From NCBI GenBank assembly GCA_015491865.1, contig WFVD01000018.1, positions 82,516 to 146,515 on the forward strand: a stretch of 64,000 nucleotides of DNA, in the 5' to 3' direction. Below the pieces are notes generated by a model, which was not told the origin of the DNA, made no database searches, and was given only the letters and a program-made list of their open reading frames with translations. Made by a program: the position numbers and the translations under genes. Each line of letters opens with the position of its first letter. Position 1 is the stretch's first letter. This document shows positions 10,017-18,871 of this stretch, in pieces. This DNA is from Gammaproteobacteria bacterium (GTDB lineage: Bacteria > Pseudomonadota > Gammaproteobacteria > SZUA-140).

Positions 10017-10044
10017 CGAATTTTTTAATCATTTAGGGAATAAC

Positions 10045-10638
10045 ATGGTCGATAATAAAAAAGCTACAACCAGAAAGAGCACTATTAAAAAATCATCTGC
10101 AAAAAAGCCAGCTACTAAAAAGCGTGCGGTTAAAAAGAAAGTAGCCCTTAGCAATGAGGCGCTGTTAGCCGTGACACCTGTCGATAAAGCGCATGCCCGT
10201 TCTATTTCGGCACTTGCAAAAGCGATCAGGAAATCAGAACGTGCCGCGAATGCATCGGCAATAGCAGCTGAAAAAGTTACCGCGGCGAAGGATAAGCTTG
10301 CACAGGCTAAGGCCAATGCCAGATTGAAAAAGACAGAAGTCGCAAAAAAAGCGCTGGCTCGCGCAGCTGCTGGTTATGATAAAGCCAGAGTCACCTTAAG
10401 TGAAAAGGTGGCGATTTCCAGAGCAGCGCTTGCAGTGACCACTGAAGCGGCGAGTGAGGTTAAAGCCGGTATTGCGAAAGAGCAGGCCAAGCAGGCCGCT
10501 ATTGCTGCTTTTACGGTTAAGTGGGAAAAACAGTACGACCGTAAAATGAAGGCAGCAGCGAAAGCAAAAGAAAAAGCTAAAAAGGCCGCAGCCAAAAAGG
10601 CTTCGGCCAGGAGAAAGGGCTCAAAGAAAACCGTGTAA
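10045..10638 (+). CDS. Histone H1-like lysine/alanine-rich DNA-binding protein
   Basis: This 197-residue protein is dominated by lysine and alanine. It has basic tails at both ends (KKATTRKSTIKKSSAKK near the start, KKAAAKKASARRKGSKKTV at the end) and a long Ala/Lys/Glu central region (about 50-165) predicted to be a continuous helix. This composition matches the loosely defined bacterial H1-like/AlgP-type proteins, which bind DNA non-specifically and act as nucleoid proteins or regulators. It is monocistronic, with its own promoter, 5' hairpin and strong terminator, suggesting high expression. Low-complexity sequence makes homology unreliable, so the function is inferred from composition. 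Confidence 0.7.
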   Translation: MVDNKKATTRKSTIKKSSAKKPATKKRAVKKKVALSNEALLAVTPVDKAHARSISALAKAIRKSERAANASAIAAEKVTAAKDKLAQAKANARLKKTEVAKKALARAAAGYDKARVTLSEKVAISRAALAVTTEAASEVKAGIAKEQAKQAAIAAFTVKWEKQYDRKMKAAAKAKEKAKKAAAKKASARRKGSKKTV

Positions 10639-10660
10639 TCTCTGGCTATCTTTGATGTTT

Positions 10661-10699
10661 AAAAAAGGGTGATGCATCCGGTGGCATCACCCTTTTTTT
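10661..10699 (+). terminator. Rho-independent terminator after the H1-like gene
   Basis: The arms 10661-10675 and 10684-10698 (core GGGTGATGC / GCATCACCC) are flanked by A6 and T7. The element is placed 22 bases after the stop codon. Confidence 0.9.
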
Positions 10700-10776
10700 G
10701 TAAAATATTCTGAGCTGTGCTCCTCTCTGAATGGATGAGATAATCAGAGCCTCGCTCCAGAGGTTATTTACATTTT

Positions 10777-11601
10777 ATGCTATCCATTGCTGTTGTCATT
10801 CCAACCTATAACCGCATAACAACGCTTGCTCGTGCGATCGAGTCGGTGCTGGCACAAACCTCTCCTGCCAGTGAGATCATTGTTGTCGACGACGGTTCCA
10901 GCGACGGCACTGTCAGTTGGGTTTGTGAACATTATCCACAAATTAAGCTAATCGAGCAGCCAAACAGGGGGGTGAGTGCTGCGCGTAATCGTGGCATTGA
11001 GTCTACACATTGTGACTGGATTGCGTTACTCGATTCTGATGATGAATGGTTGCCGAAAAAACTGGAAGAACAGGTGGCGCTAATAGCAAGGCGACCTGAA
11101 CACCGCTTGATACACAGCGATGAGATCTGGATTCGTAACGGGGTGCGTGTCAACCCGATGAAGAAACATGCCAAGAAGGGTGGGTGGATTTTTCAGGACT
11201 GCTTGCCACTCTGCGCCATTTCACCCTCGGCCGTGATGATTCACCGCACGCTCTTTGATCAAGTGGGGCTGTTTGATGAGACGCTGCCCGCCTGTGAAGA
11301 TTACGATATGTGGTTGCGCATCACATCACGCTTTCCGGTGCTTTACTGTGAACAGCCCTTGATTAAGAAGTATGGTGGTCATGAAGATCAGCTTTCAGGA
11401 AAATACTGGGGAATGGATCGCTTTCGCATCCAGGCGCTGGTTAACCTGCTTGAACTGGTCGAGCTTAATGAGAGCGATAGCAGTGCAGCGCAGGCGATGT
11501 TGCTGAAGAAAACAGCGATCATGCTAAAGGGTGCGCGAAAGCATGGTAACAGCGAATTGATTAAGCAGTGTGAAGCGCTACAGCAGCAGTGGTCTGCATG
11601 A
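10777..11601 (+). CDS. Family 2 glycosyltransferase
   Basis: This is a GT-A fold glycosyltransferase. The N-terminus VVIPTYNRITTLARAI is the family 2 nucleotide-binding start. VVDDGSSDGT (36-45) carries the first Asp pair. DSDDEW (86-91) is the metal/nucleotide-sugar DXD-type motif, and CEDYDMWLRI (about 172) supplies the usual ED base. It is 274 residues and soluble, without membrane helices. No other sugar genes adjoin, so donor and acceptor are unknown. A lone gene of this kind may act on lipopolysaccharide core or a surface glycan. It faces the chemoreceptor gene. Confidence 0.88.
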   Translation: MLSIAVVIPTYNRITTLARAIESVLAQTSPASEIIVVDDGSSDGTVSWVCEHYPQIKLIEQPNRGVSAARNRGIESTHCDWIALLDSDDEWLPKKLEEQVALIARRPEHRLIHSDEIWIRNGVRVNPMKKHAKKGGWIFQDCLPLCAISPSAVMIHRTLFDQVGLFDETLPACEDYDMWLRITSRFPVLYCEQPLIKKYGGHEDQLSGKYWGMDRFRIQALVNLLELVELNESDSSAAQAMLLKKTAIMLKGARKHGNSELIKQCEALQQQWSA

Positions 11602-11629
11602 CTGACTGGCCCTCAGCATCTCTTCCGCA

Positions 11630-14152
11630 TTAAAACAGGTCGATATCCCCTGCGTCAGACTGCTGGTTTTTTTCTGCTTCAGCACGGGATTTTTTTGCAG
11701 CAAGTGCAGCACCATATCTCTTGTCGGCTCCTTTAATGTGTTTGGCAAGCCACTCATTGAGAAAGTCCAGCAGATCAACCATGATGTGCTCTGCATTGTT
11801 ATCAAGGCGTGACTGAAAGTCGACCACCTGTGCAATGAGTTTTTTATGCTTCTCTTTATGAGCTTCAAGTTTTTCATATCCCTGCCGCGCCAGCATTCCC
11901 TCTTCATAGGAGAAATGAGAGACGGTGTAGTCAACCAACCCCTGCAATATCCGTTTCATTAAATAAAGGCTACGTTCATCAGCAGCCTGTTTACTCAGGT
12001 CATTAATCATGTCGACAAGGATTCTATGTTGCCGGTCAATTTCCGGAATGCCCACGCTAAAGCTGTCATCCCATTTAAATAAAACATTATCTGCCTGTCT
12101 GCTTGCGGTCATTAGCTGTTCATCGCTAATTGCGAAGCGTTTAATCAGCGACTGCGACTCTGATGCCAGTGCCTTAATGATGCAGGCATCTTCAACAGTA
12201 CCGAGGGCAACGGCGGATGCCTGACGAGATGCGCTGGTCATGTTAATGACATTATTGTCGAGACTCTTTGCCATGTTGCTCTGCTGTTCTGCGGAAATGG
12301 CGATGCGACTATTCATTTCACTGATTGAGGTGACTGTTTCGGTGATCTCATTTAACATATCTCCGGCTATTTTTGCCTGCATAACGCTATTGGTAAGCTG
12401 GGCCTCGCTGGTGGCTATCACCTCTACCGCGCGGCTACTCCCTGATTTCAACGCATCAATCATGCGTTGTATATCCTGTGTGGCTAGATGAGTTTTGTTG
12501 GCCAGATTACGCACTTCATCTGCAACGACAGCAAAACCGCGCCCATGTTCACCCGCGCGGGCAGCCTCAATGGCAGCATTTAATGCTAGCAAATTCGTCT
12601 GCTCTGCAATCTCTCCGATCATATTCAGGATGCTGCTGATCTCCTGACTGTCACTATTGACCTTGTTGATAACATCTGAGACCTTACCGATCTCGCCAGA
12701 CAGTAGATCGATCGATTCAACAACTTCAGAGACAACCTGTTTACCCCTCTTTGCCGACGCTTCGGCCTGTTTAGCAGAGTTAGCTGCTTCTGAAATATTG
12801 CTGGAGATGTCCTGAACCATGGATGAAAGCTCGCTAATGGATTGGCTGGTCGCGGCGCTATCTTCTACCTGGCTGCTCACGGAGTTTTCGGTTACCTGGC
12901 TTGACTCAGTGAGACGTGTCGAAACATCATTGAATAGATTGCTAGTGCGAAGCACTGCGGCTATGGTCTGGCTCACCCCCTGAGAGATGGTATCCATGGC
13001 GTTGAATATCTGCCCCATCTCATCATGAGAGGCCAGATCAGTGATACTGCTTTGCGTTAAATCACCATCAGCCATATTCTTTGCATAGTGCACCAGACGG
13101 CGTAATTTCCGGGTAAAACTTAAATAGAAGCCAAGCAGTAGATAGGCGAGTAGCACGATGGTCGCGGCAATGATTGCCATATAGATATTACGCTCTAGTC
13201 GCTCCTGTGTGATGCGCCTTTCAATGGAGTGCATCACGATGGGAATCATCTCATTTGAGAGCTGAAGCGTATTTTGAATCGCCTGCGTTCCCAGGGCGAA
13301 ATAGTCCTGTACCGCCATTTTTGATGATATGCCGCTATCGACCAGTGCGATCTGCTCGCGTGTGGTCTGTAAAAAAGCGTTCACATTATCGCTGCCCTGG
13401 GTGAAGGTCGCCTTCAATGTTGGCTGGTGGTGCAGGTAGGCTATCTCATTGGCAATTGATACCAGTTGATACTCTACTCGGTCAATAAGAATCATCAGCT
13501 TCACACGTTTCTTCGCCAGCTGATCCGGGTTGGCCAGCAGGCCAGCGGTGCTTCCCCTGATCACTCCAATATCGTTGATGAGAGTCGGGATGTTACGGAT
13601 AAAGACATCGGCCATATGGGCGTTATCACCGCCTGAATCCTGTAGCAGATGGGTAACACGACCAACATGTTTCATATAAGCGATGATCAGCTCAATCACC
13701 TGGTTATGGGCGGTGAAGCTTGCTTCAATTTTATTGTTGCGAAATGCCGCCTGAGCGACTGCCCAGGCCTCCCGAATGGTGCTAACTTTCTCGCTTAATT
13801 GAAGGTCAACCGCACTGCTCTCTTTTATCGATTCAAGTGCGGTGATCAGTTTTTCAACCTGCTGCTGTTTCTCCAACACATCAGGCAGATCCCCCCTTTT
13901 GCCGCTGTTCAGGTAGCTGTTTGAACTGCCCCGGGACTGTCCGACCGCGACCAGAAGCTGCTGTAGAGAGCGCTCAATCGCTAGTCCACTACGCTCCTGG
14001 GAAAGGTGTGCGATCTCTTTTCCAAGGAACTCAAGGGCCACATAACTTAATATTAAAACGGGAAAAAGGGAAATAGATACAATTAGATAGAGTTTTGTTT
14101 TTAGGCCCAGGCGATCCATTAAATAGATCACAGGGGCGATGAATATTTTCAT
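11630..14152 (-). CDS. Methyl-accepting chemotaxis protein with C-terminal hemerythrin domain
   Basis: This membrane chemoreceptor fuses transmembrane signalling to a di-iron oxygen-binding domain. In order it has a first membrane helix, a large all-helical periplasmic region of about 280 residues whose start ([20 protein letters not shown]) resembles a NIT-type sensor, a second helix, HAMP, and the coiled MCP signalling domain with hairpin tip [21 protein letters not shown] bacteriohemerythrin domain occupies roughly the last 150 residues. Its iron ligands are all present: DRQHRIL, SHFSYEE, HKEKH, and [11 protein letters not shown] chose the ATG at 14152, preceded by GAGAGAGGG, over an in-frame ATG at 14188 that adds 12 residues. 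The domains suggest aerotaxis or redox taxis. Confidence 0.92.
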   Translation of the reverse strand: MKIFIAPVIYLMDRLGLKTKLYLIVSISLFPVLILSYVALEFLGKEIAHLSQERSGLAIERSLQQLLVAVGQSRGSSNSYLNSGKRGDLPDVLEKQQQVEKLITALESIKESSAVDLQLSEKVSTIREAWAVAQAAFRNNKIEASFTAHNQVIELIIAYMKHVGRVTHLLQDSGGDNAHMADVFIRNIPTLINDIGVIRGSTAGLLANPDQLAKKRVKLMILIDRVEYQLVSIANEIAYLHHQPTLKATFTQGSDNVNAFLQTTREQIALVDSGISSKMAVQDYFALGTQAIQNTLQLSNEMIPIVMHSIERRITQERLERNIYMAIIAATIVLLAYLLLGFYLSFTRKLRRLVHYAKNMADGDLTQSSITDLASHDEMGQIFNAMDTISQGVSQTIAAVLRTSNLFNDVSTRLTESSQVTENSVSSQVEDSAATSQSISELSSMVQDISSNISEAANSAKQAEASAKRGKQVVSEVVESIDLLSGEIGKVSDVINKVNSDSQEISSILNMIGEIAEQTNLLALNAAIEAARAGEHGRGFAVVADEVRNLANKTHLATQDIQRMIDALKSGSSRAVEVIATSEAQLTNSVMQAKIAGDMLNEITETVTSISEMNSRIAISAEQQSNMAKSLDNNVINMTSASRQASAVALGTVEDACIIKALASESQSLIKRFAISDEQLMTASRQADNVLFKWDDSFSVGIPEIDRQHRILVDMINDLSKQAADERSLYLMKRILQGLVDYTVSHFSYEEGMLARQGYEKLEAHKEKHKKLIAQVVDFQSRLDNNAEHIMVDLLDFLNEWLAKHIKGADKRYGAALAAKKSRAEAEKNQQSDAGDIDLF

Positions 14153-14204
14153 GCATCCCTCTCTCAACGACATCACCAGAATTAACATGTGGATTACATC
14201 TGTA

Positions 14205-14231
14205 GTATCGACATAGGGAGTGTGGACTTTA
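14205..14231 (-). promoter_or_regulatory. FliA (sigma28)-type promoter for the hemerythrin chemoreceptor
   Basis: On the minus strand TAAAGTCC (14224-14231) and GTCGATAC (14205-14212) are separated by exactly 11 bases. The sigma28 consensus is TAAAGTTT-N11-GCCGATAA, so 6 of 8 bases match in each box. It lies about 50 bases upstream of the chosen ATG. FliA controls late flagellar and chemotaxis genes, which fits the product. Confidence 0.65.
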
Positions 14232-14259
14232 GCCTGGGGTAGGCTAAATCCTACGTAGG
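14228..14259. promoter_or_regulatory. Inverted repeats overlapping and upstream of the FliA-type promoter
   Basis: A perfect 8-base inverted repeat TTTAGCCT-GGGGT-AGGCTAAA (14228-14248) overlaps the -35 box. It is followed at once by the 10-base palindrome CCTACGTAGG (14250-14259). Both look like sites for dimeric regulators, but the protein is unknown. Confidence 0.4.
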
Positions 14260-14285
14260 GATAATGGAGGTTCTGATGTCTCTTG

Positions 14286-14921
14286 TCAGTGTTTCTGATT
14301 TGGGGTCATCACAAACAGTGCTAATGAGATGATTAACCCGCTAACTGCTCCGTAAAGGTGAGCATCCACAATGACGTTGCCCCCTGCAAATTCGGTGCTT
14401 CCTGGTAAGGGGCCAGCGACCTGTTCCCAGGCAAGTTTTCCTGTGAGCAGTATTAATAAGAGTAGCTCAGCGCGATACCCCGCCTTTATGCTCGCCACCA
14501 CACCCGCGACAAACATGCCGTGTAATATACCCGACAGGCCGACGTACCACTGAAGTTCTGGATTAAACAGCAGCATGCCGATGCTGGTTGCGACTGCACA
14601 GACGACAATAATCAGTAACCAGCTGCTGTTTTTAATTAAGTGACCAAAGAGCAGCCAGATCAGTATCAGGCCGATAGCATTCATCCACAGATGGGGCCAG
14701 CCAAGATGTACCAGATGGCCGCTGATAAGCCGCCACACTTCGCCATGAAAGATGCCATCCCGGTCATAGCGCAGCCACTCGTCAATGTTCCCCCCGCCGA
14801 GCTGAATCAGTAGCGCAATGAGAAAGAGTGCTAGCGGGATTATGTTTGCGTGCAGGCGTGAGATAAAAGGCGGGGAGGGTTCACGCGATGGCATTTTGTT
14901 ATCAGAGGCGGTAGAGGGCAT
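14286..14921 (-). CDS. rrtA: Rhombosortase (rhomboid-family GlyGly-CTERM protease)
   Basis: This is an intramembrane serine protease of the rhomboid family, 211 residues with about six membrane helices. The motif [14 protein letters not shown] (68-81) supplies the conserved His/Asn of helix 2. Catalytic Ser130 sits in GLSGILHG (128-135) and the partner His188 in DAHLYGA. The short size and the YVGLSGxLHG form are typical of rhombosortase rather than GlpG. By family knowledge it cleaves proteins carrying a C-terminal GlyGly-CTERM tail so that they reach the surface. No such tail is encoded in this window. The start is uncertain because no clear ribosome site precedes the first ATG (alternative at 14894). 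Confidence 0.85.
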   Translation of the reverse strand: MPSTASDNKMPSREPSPPFISRLHANIIPLALFLIALLIQLGGGNIDEWLRYDRDGIFHGEVWRLISGHLVHLGWPHLWMNAIGLILIWLLFGHLIKNSSWLLIIVVCAVATSIGMLLFNPELQWYVGLSGILHGMFVAGVVASIKAGYRAELLLLILLTGKLAWEQVAGPLPGSTEFAGGNVIVDAHLYGAVSGLIISLALFVMTPNQKH

Positions 14922-15052
14922 GGCAAAAATTAAACCGGCAGGTTAACAGGTTGCACTGGTTTCATAAGAGCACTTAATAGATGGCATAGAAGACACTTTC
15001 ACCTTTCTGATCAAGTCGTAATGAGTGGCCGGTTGATAACATAGCAAAGGCC

Positions 15053-17674
15053 TCACGCTAATGTCTCAAGCAGTGCTGCATGCAGCTTCTCCAGTTGCGC
15101 TTTATCGCTGATGGGACGATCATCTTTATCGCTGATATAAAAAATATCCTCGATATGCTCACCAAAGGTGCCAATTTTGGCGTTATGAACTTTGACATGG
15201 CACTCCATCAGCACCTTGCCAATACGGGATAGCAGACCGGGCCGATCACTGGTGATCAGTTCCAGCACCGTCAGTGAAGTGTTGGGTATGCTGGAGAAGT
15301 TGAGCTGAGTCGGGGTGTGGAAATGTTTCTGTCTACGGCTGAGGCGGCGAGTGGGTGGAAGCGTGGGTGGGGTATTTTGCGTAATGATCCGCTTCAGTGT
15401 GCTTATGATATCTTCAATACGGGTGCTGTCACTCACGGTGCTGCCACCATGTTCAAGCACAATATAGGTATTGAGGGCAAAGCCATTATTTGCGGTGATA
15501 ATACGTGCATCGATAATGTCGAGGTTGAGCTGATCCAGTGCCATGGCAGTGTTGGCAAAGAGATTCTCTTTATCACGCGTATAGATGAATATTTTGGAGC
15601 CGCCCTGTTCATTGTCTGAAGAGATGGCGATCAACGGCTGTGCAGCCTGATGGTTGATGATTTCACGACTATGCCAGGTGATTTCATCAACGCTATGGCG
15701 TAGAAAATAGTCGTTATCAAGCTGCTGCCAGAGCGCATCAACCTGTTTCATATCATGGTGTGCCAGCTGCGAGCGGGCTGCTTTTTTCTGCTTTTCCACT
15801 AGTTCAAATTTATCGACCTGATTATTGAGGCCGCGTCTTAACGCCCGTTTGGTGGCGCTGTAGAGCTTGAATAGTAGGGAGTCTTTCCAGTTGTTCCACA
15901 GTTTGGGGTCGGTGCCGCGAATGTCTGCTACAGTGAGCAGATAAAGGTAATCAAGCCGCGTCTGCTCCTGGACGATAGCAGCAAAATCGGCAATCACAGT
16001 AGGGTCACTGATATCTTTACGTTGTGCAGTCACTGACATTACCAGGTGGTTCTCTACCAGCCAGGCAACCATACTGGCATCCTGCTCGTTTAAACCGTGA
16101 TGCTGGCAAAATATGTAGGCATCTTCTCGCCCCAGCAGTGAATGGTCGCCACCACGCCCTTTGGCGATGTCATGAAATAATGCGCCAAGGTAGAGTATCT
16201 CCAGTTTGTTAAGTTGAAGGATAATATCGCTACAGTTTGGGAATTCATCTTGAAACTCAGCCACCGCAAAACGGCGCACATTACGCAGGACATTTAATGT
16301 ATGTTCATCGACGGTGTAAACATGAAACAGATCATACTGCATCTGCCCGACAATCCTGCCAAACGCCGGGATATAGGCGGCAAGCAGTCCGTAACGGTTC
16401 ATTCGCCGCAGCTGGTGGGTGATGCCCTGTGACTGACGGAAGAGTGTAATAAAGTAATCCCTGCACTCCTGGTTGTTACGGAAATCGTCGTCAATCAGGT
16501 AGAGGTGGCTCCGCACCAGGCGAATAGTGGCAGCACGTACCCCTTTAATTTCAGGGTGCTGTGCCAGAATCAGGAAGAGTTCAAGCAGCGCTGATGGGTG
16601 TTCTTTAAAGATACTGTCACGGGTCACCTCAAGGTATTTCGCTGTGACCTGAAAGCGCTGGTTGATGATGCACGGCGTTTTATTGTAATCACTGAGTATC
16701 TCTTCCCGGAAGTGCTGCAGCAGCATCTCGTTGAGACGATGTACCTCCATAATGTGGATGTAGTAATCTTTCATAAATGCTTCAATCGCAAGGCTGTTGT
16801 TTTTTTCCTGATAGCCCAGCGTCTCTGCAATGGTGCGCTGGTGGTCAAACAGCAAGCGGTCCTCACTGCGTTTTGTGTGCAGGTGAAGGATGAAACGGAC
16901 TCGCCATAAAAAATTACGTGCGCGGATGAGCGCGTCGTACTCTTCCTGTGTCAGGAACTTCTGGGTGACAAGGGCCTCGAGTGATTCTGAGTTAAAATAA
17001 CGGCGTGTCACCCAGGCGATCATCTGAAGGTCACGCAGTCCGCCAGGGCCTTCTTTTACATTGGGTTCCAGGTTGTAGGCGGCATCGTGATATTTCAGAT
17101 GCCGTTCGAGTTGCTCCTGCTCCTTGGCTTTAAAGAATTCGGCGCTAGACCAGATCTTCTCTGGCGCAATGCGCTGCTGCAGCGTTTTGAGTAGCGCTGG
17201 GGGGCCGGCAAGGTGGCGCGCTTCAATCAGGTTGGTGATGATGGTGATGTCGCGGCTGGCCTCATCAACACATTCATCGAGGGTGCGAGTGCTTTGGCCG
17301 ATCTCAAGGCCGATGTCCCACAGAAAAGTAATCAGGGCGCTTAACGCCTCCTGATAGTCGTGGTGATTCTCCTGTGATAGCAGGATGAGCACATCGACAT
17401 CTGAATAGGGGTGGAGTTCACCGCGCCCATATCCACCGACGGCAATCAACGCAACCCCGCTATCTTCTGCAGGCATAAAGTGTTGCCAGGCGTGCTGTAG
17501 CAGGTGGTCAGTGAAGTTGGCGCGCTCATGAATCAGAGTGGTAATCGGGGTGTTGCTGTTGAGGTGCTGGCGTAGCGTCTCAATCACCTTTCTGGTGGTG
17601 CTGCGGCACTCTTGAAGCAGGTTGTCCCGGGTTGCAAAGGCGTGCTTGATTTCATTTAGATGTGTTGATAACAC
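15053..17674 (-). CDS. glnD: Bifunctional PII uridylyltransferase/uridylyl-removing enzyme GlnD
   Basis: GlnD senses glutamine and uridylylates or deuridylylates PII (GlnB/GlnK), controlling nitrogen assimilation. All domains are present in 873 residues. The nucleotidyltransferase motif is GGYGRGELHPYSDVDVL (80-96). The HD domain begins LGALFHDIAKGRGGDHS (His501, Asp502). Two C-terminal ACT domains lie at about 690-770 and 800-873, the second starting LTVLELITSDRPGLLSRIG. Length and order equal the enterobacterial enzyme, and the glnD-map arrangement divergent from rpsB is the classical one. The map stop lies 37 bases upstream of this ATG, so the two may be co-transcribed. Confidence 0.97.
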   Translation of the reverse strand: MLSTHLNEIKHAFATRDNLLQECRSTTRKVIETLRQHLNSNTPITTLIHERANFTDHLLQHAWQHFMPAEDSGVALIAVGGYGRGELHPYSDVDVLILLSQENHHDYQEALSALITFLWDIGLEIGQSTRTLDECVDEASRDITIITNLIEARHLAGPPALLKTLQQRIAPEKIWSSAEFFKAKEQEQLERHLKYHDAAYNLEPNVKEGPGGLRDLQMIAWVTRRYFNSESLEALVTQKFLTQEEYDALIRARNFLWRVRFILHLHTKRSEDRLLFDHQRTIAETLGYQEKNNSLAIEAFMKDYYIHIMEVHRLNEMLLQHFREEILSDYNKTPCIINQRFQVTAKYLEVTRDSIFKEHPSALLELFLILAQHPEIKGVRAATIRLVRSHLYLIDDDFRNNQECRDYFITLFRQSQGITHQLRRMNRYGLLAAYIPAFGRIVGQMQYDLFHVYTVDEHTLNVLRNVRRFAVAEFQDEFPNCSDIILQLNKLEILYLGALFHDIAKGRGGDHSLLGREDAYIFCQHHGLNEQDASMVAWLVENHLVMSVTAQRKDISDPTVIADFAAIVQEQTRLDYLYLLTVADIRGTDPKLWNNWKDSLLFKLYSATKRALRRGLNNQVDKFELVEKQKKAARSQLAHHDMKQVDALWQQLDNDYFLRHSVDEITWHSREIINHQAAQPLIAISSDNEQGGSKIFIYTRDKENLFANTAMALDQLNLDIIDARIITANNGFALNTYIVLEHGGSTVSDSTRIEDIISTLKRIITQNTPPTLPPTRRLSRRQKHFHTPTQLNFSSIPNTSLTVLELITSDRPGLLSRIGKVLMECHVKVHNAKIGTFGEHIEDIFYISDKDDRPISDKAQLEKLHAALLETLA

Positions 17675-17711
17675 GGAGTAGGTTCGCTCTATAAATTAAG
17701 GGGTGAGGGGG

Positions 17712-18479
17712 CTAAAAGTGTTCGTCAGATCGTCGGGTCAACACCTCAAAGCCATCATCAGTGACAAGGATGGTATGCTCCCATTGGGCAGTAAGACGGC
17801 GATCTTTGGTGATCACGGTCCACCCATCATCTAATAGTTTGACATGGCGCTTGCCGAGATTGACCATCGGTTCAATAGTGAAGGTCATGCCCGCTTCGAG
17901 CGGCATTCCTGAGCCACGTTTACCGTAATGCAGCACCTGCGGTTGTTCATGAAAGCCTCGCCCAATGCCGTGGCCGCAGTACTCACGTACGATGGTGCAT
18001 CTGTTGACTTCAGCGTGGTGCTGAATGGCGAAGCCGATGTCGCCCAGCCGGGCGCCCGGTTTGACTAGCTCGATCCCTTTGAGCAGGCACTCCTGGCTGA
18101 TGCGAATGATGCGTTTTGCTTTCTCGGAAACCGTGCCGACCGAAAACATCTGGCTGGTATCACCGTGGTAATCATCCTTGATCACTGTGATATCGATATT
18201 GACGATATCGCCATCTTTCAGCGGTTTGTTGTTGGGGATGCCGTGACACACCACATGGTTAACCGAGGTACAGATCGATTTGGGAAAACCGTGATAATTG
18301 AGTGGTGCCGGGATCGCCTGCTGCTCATTGACGATATAGTCGTGGCAGCGCTGGTTTAGCGCGTCGGTGGTGGTGCCTGGCTGGACGTAAGGGGCGATCA
18401 TTTCGAGCACTTCTGCCGCGAGTCTTCCCGCGGTGCGCATTTTTTCGATCTCTTCTGCAGTTTTGATCTGGACGGTCAT
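17712..18479 (-). CDS. map: Type I methionine aminopeptidase
   Basis: This enzyme removes the N-terminal Met from nascent proteins. The chosen ATG at 18479 gives 255 residues beginning MTVQIKTAEEIEKMR, the usual type Ia start. An upstream in-frame ATG at 18764 would add 95 unrelated residues through the rpsB promoter region and is rejected. The metal ligands are visible: Asp in NIDITVIKDDYHGDTSQMF, His in GHGIGRGFHEQPQ, Glu in TIEPM and Glu in QWEHTILV. It is divergent from rpsB and upstream of glnD, as in E. coli. The ribosome site before the ATG is weak. Confidence 0.97.
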   Translation of the reverse strand: MTVQIKTAEEIEKMRTAGRLAAEVLEMIAPYVQPGTTTDALNQRCHDYIVNEQQAIPAPLNYHGFPKSICTSVNHVVCHGIPNNKPLKDGDIVNIDITVIKDDYHGDTSQMFSVGTVSEKAKRIIRISQECLLKGIELVKPGARLGDIGFAIQHHAEVNRCTIVREYCGHGIGRGFHEQPQVLHYGKRGSGMPLEAGMTFTIEPMVNLGKRHVKLLDDGWTVITKDRRLTAQWEHTILVTDDGFEVLTRRSDEHF

Positions 18480-18639
18480 GGGTGTCTGTCTAATAAAATA
18501 GTTAAAATGCTGAGCCTGGAGGGTGTCTTCACAGGTTCGCGGCGTTTTTTTGCTTAAGATTGAGTTGCTTAGAATACTATCCTGAATCTGCAGTGGAGGA
18601 CAACACGCCATCCTGTGGCAGCGCGGATGTCCTTGTTTA

Positions 18640-18668
18640 TTGTCGCGTTTTGTCTTTTGTGGTATAAA
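18640..18668 (+). promoter_or_regulatory. rpsB-tsf promoter with GC-rich discriminator
   Basis: TTGTCG (18640-18645), a 17-base spacer and TATAAA (18663-18668) are followed directly by GCGCGCGC. A GC-rich discriminator of this kind is typical of stringently controlled ribosomal promoters, so ppGpp repression is expected. Confidence 0.75.
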
Positions 18669-18674
18669 GCGCGC

Positions 18675-18871
18675 GCAGGCTGATAACTTCGTGGCTGGTA
18701 CCTTATCATAATCCCTTGTTTTTTGTAGGGCAATGCGGGGCTGAGCACGATCTGGTCTGTACATTTACTAAAATACTCACATATTCCGTCACATGTGTCT
18801 GGGTGCCTGCTTAGTCGGGTTGATGCATGGGGGATGTGGAGGCCTAACCCAGTCAATTAGGAGAAGTTAGA
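18675..18871 (+). promoter_or_regulatory. rpsB 5' leader, candidate S2 autoregulation site
   Basis: About 195 bases separate the predicted transcription start from the rpsB ATG, with no coding potential that I can support. In gammaproteobacteria the rpsB leader is the target of autogenous control by S2. I infer the same here from position and length; I did not fold the RNA. Confidence 0.45.

Noticed and set aside
10029..10316. A 95-residue hydrophobic minus-strand frame
   Set aside because: It is the antisense of the Lys/Ala-rich H1-like gene, where AAA/GCN codons read as Phe/Ala. No ribosome site.
18480..18764. N-terminal extension of map by 95 residues
   Set aside because: It crosses the rpsB promoter and leader, has no family similarity, and the family start MTVQIKTAEEIEK lies at 18479.
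18569..18856. A 95-residue minus-strand frame in the rpsB leader
   Set aside because: It has no ribosome site and no recognisable protein features, and it overlaps the rpsB promoter and leader.
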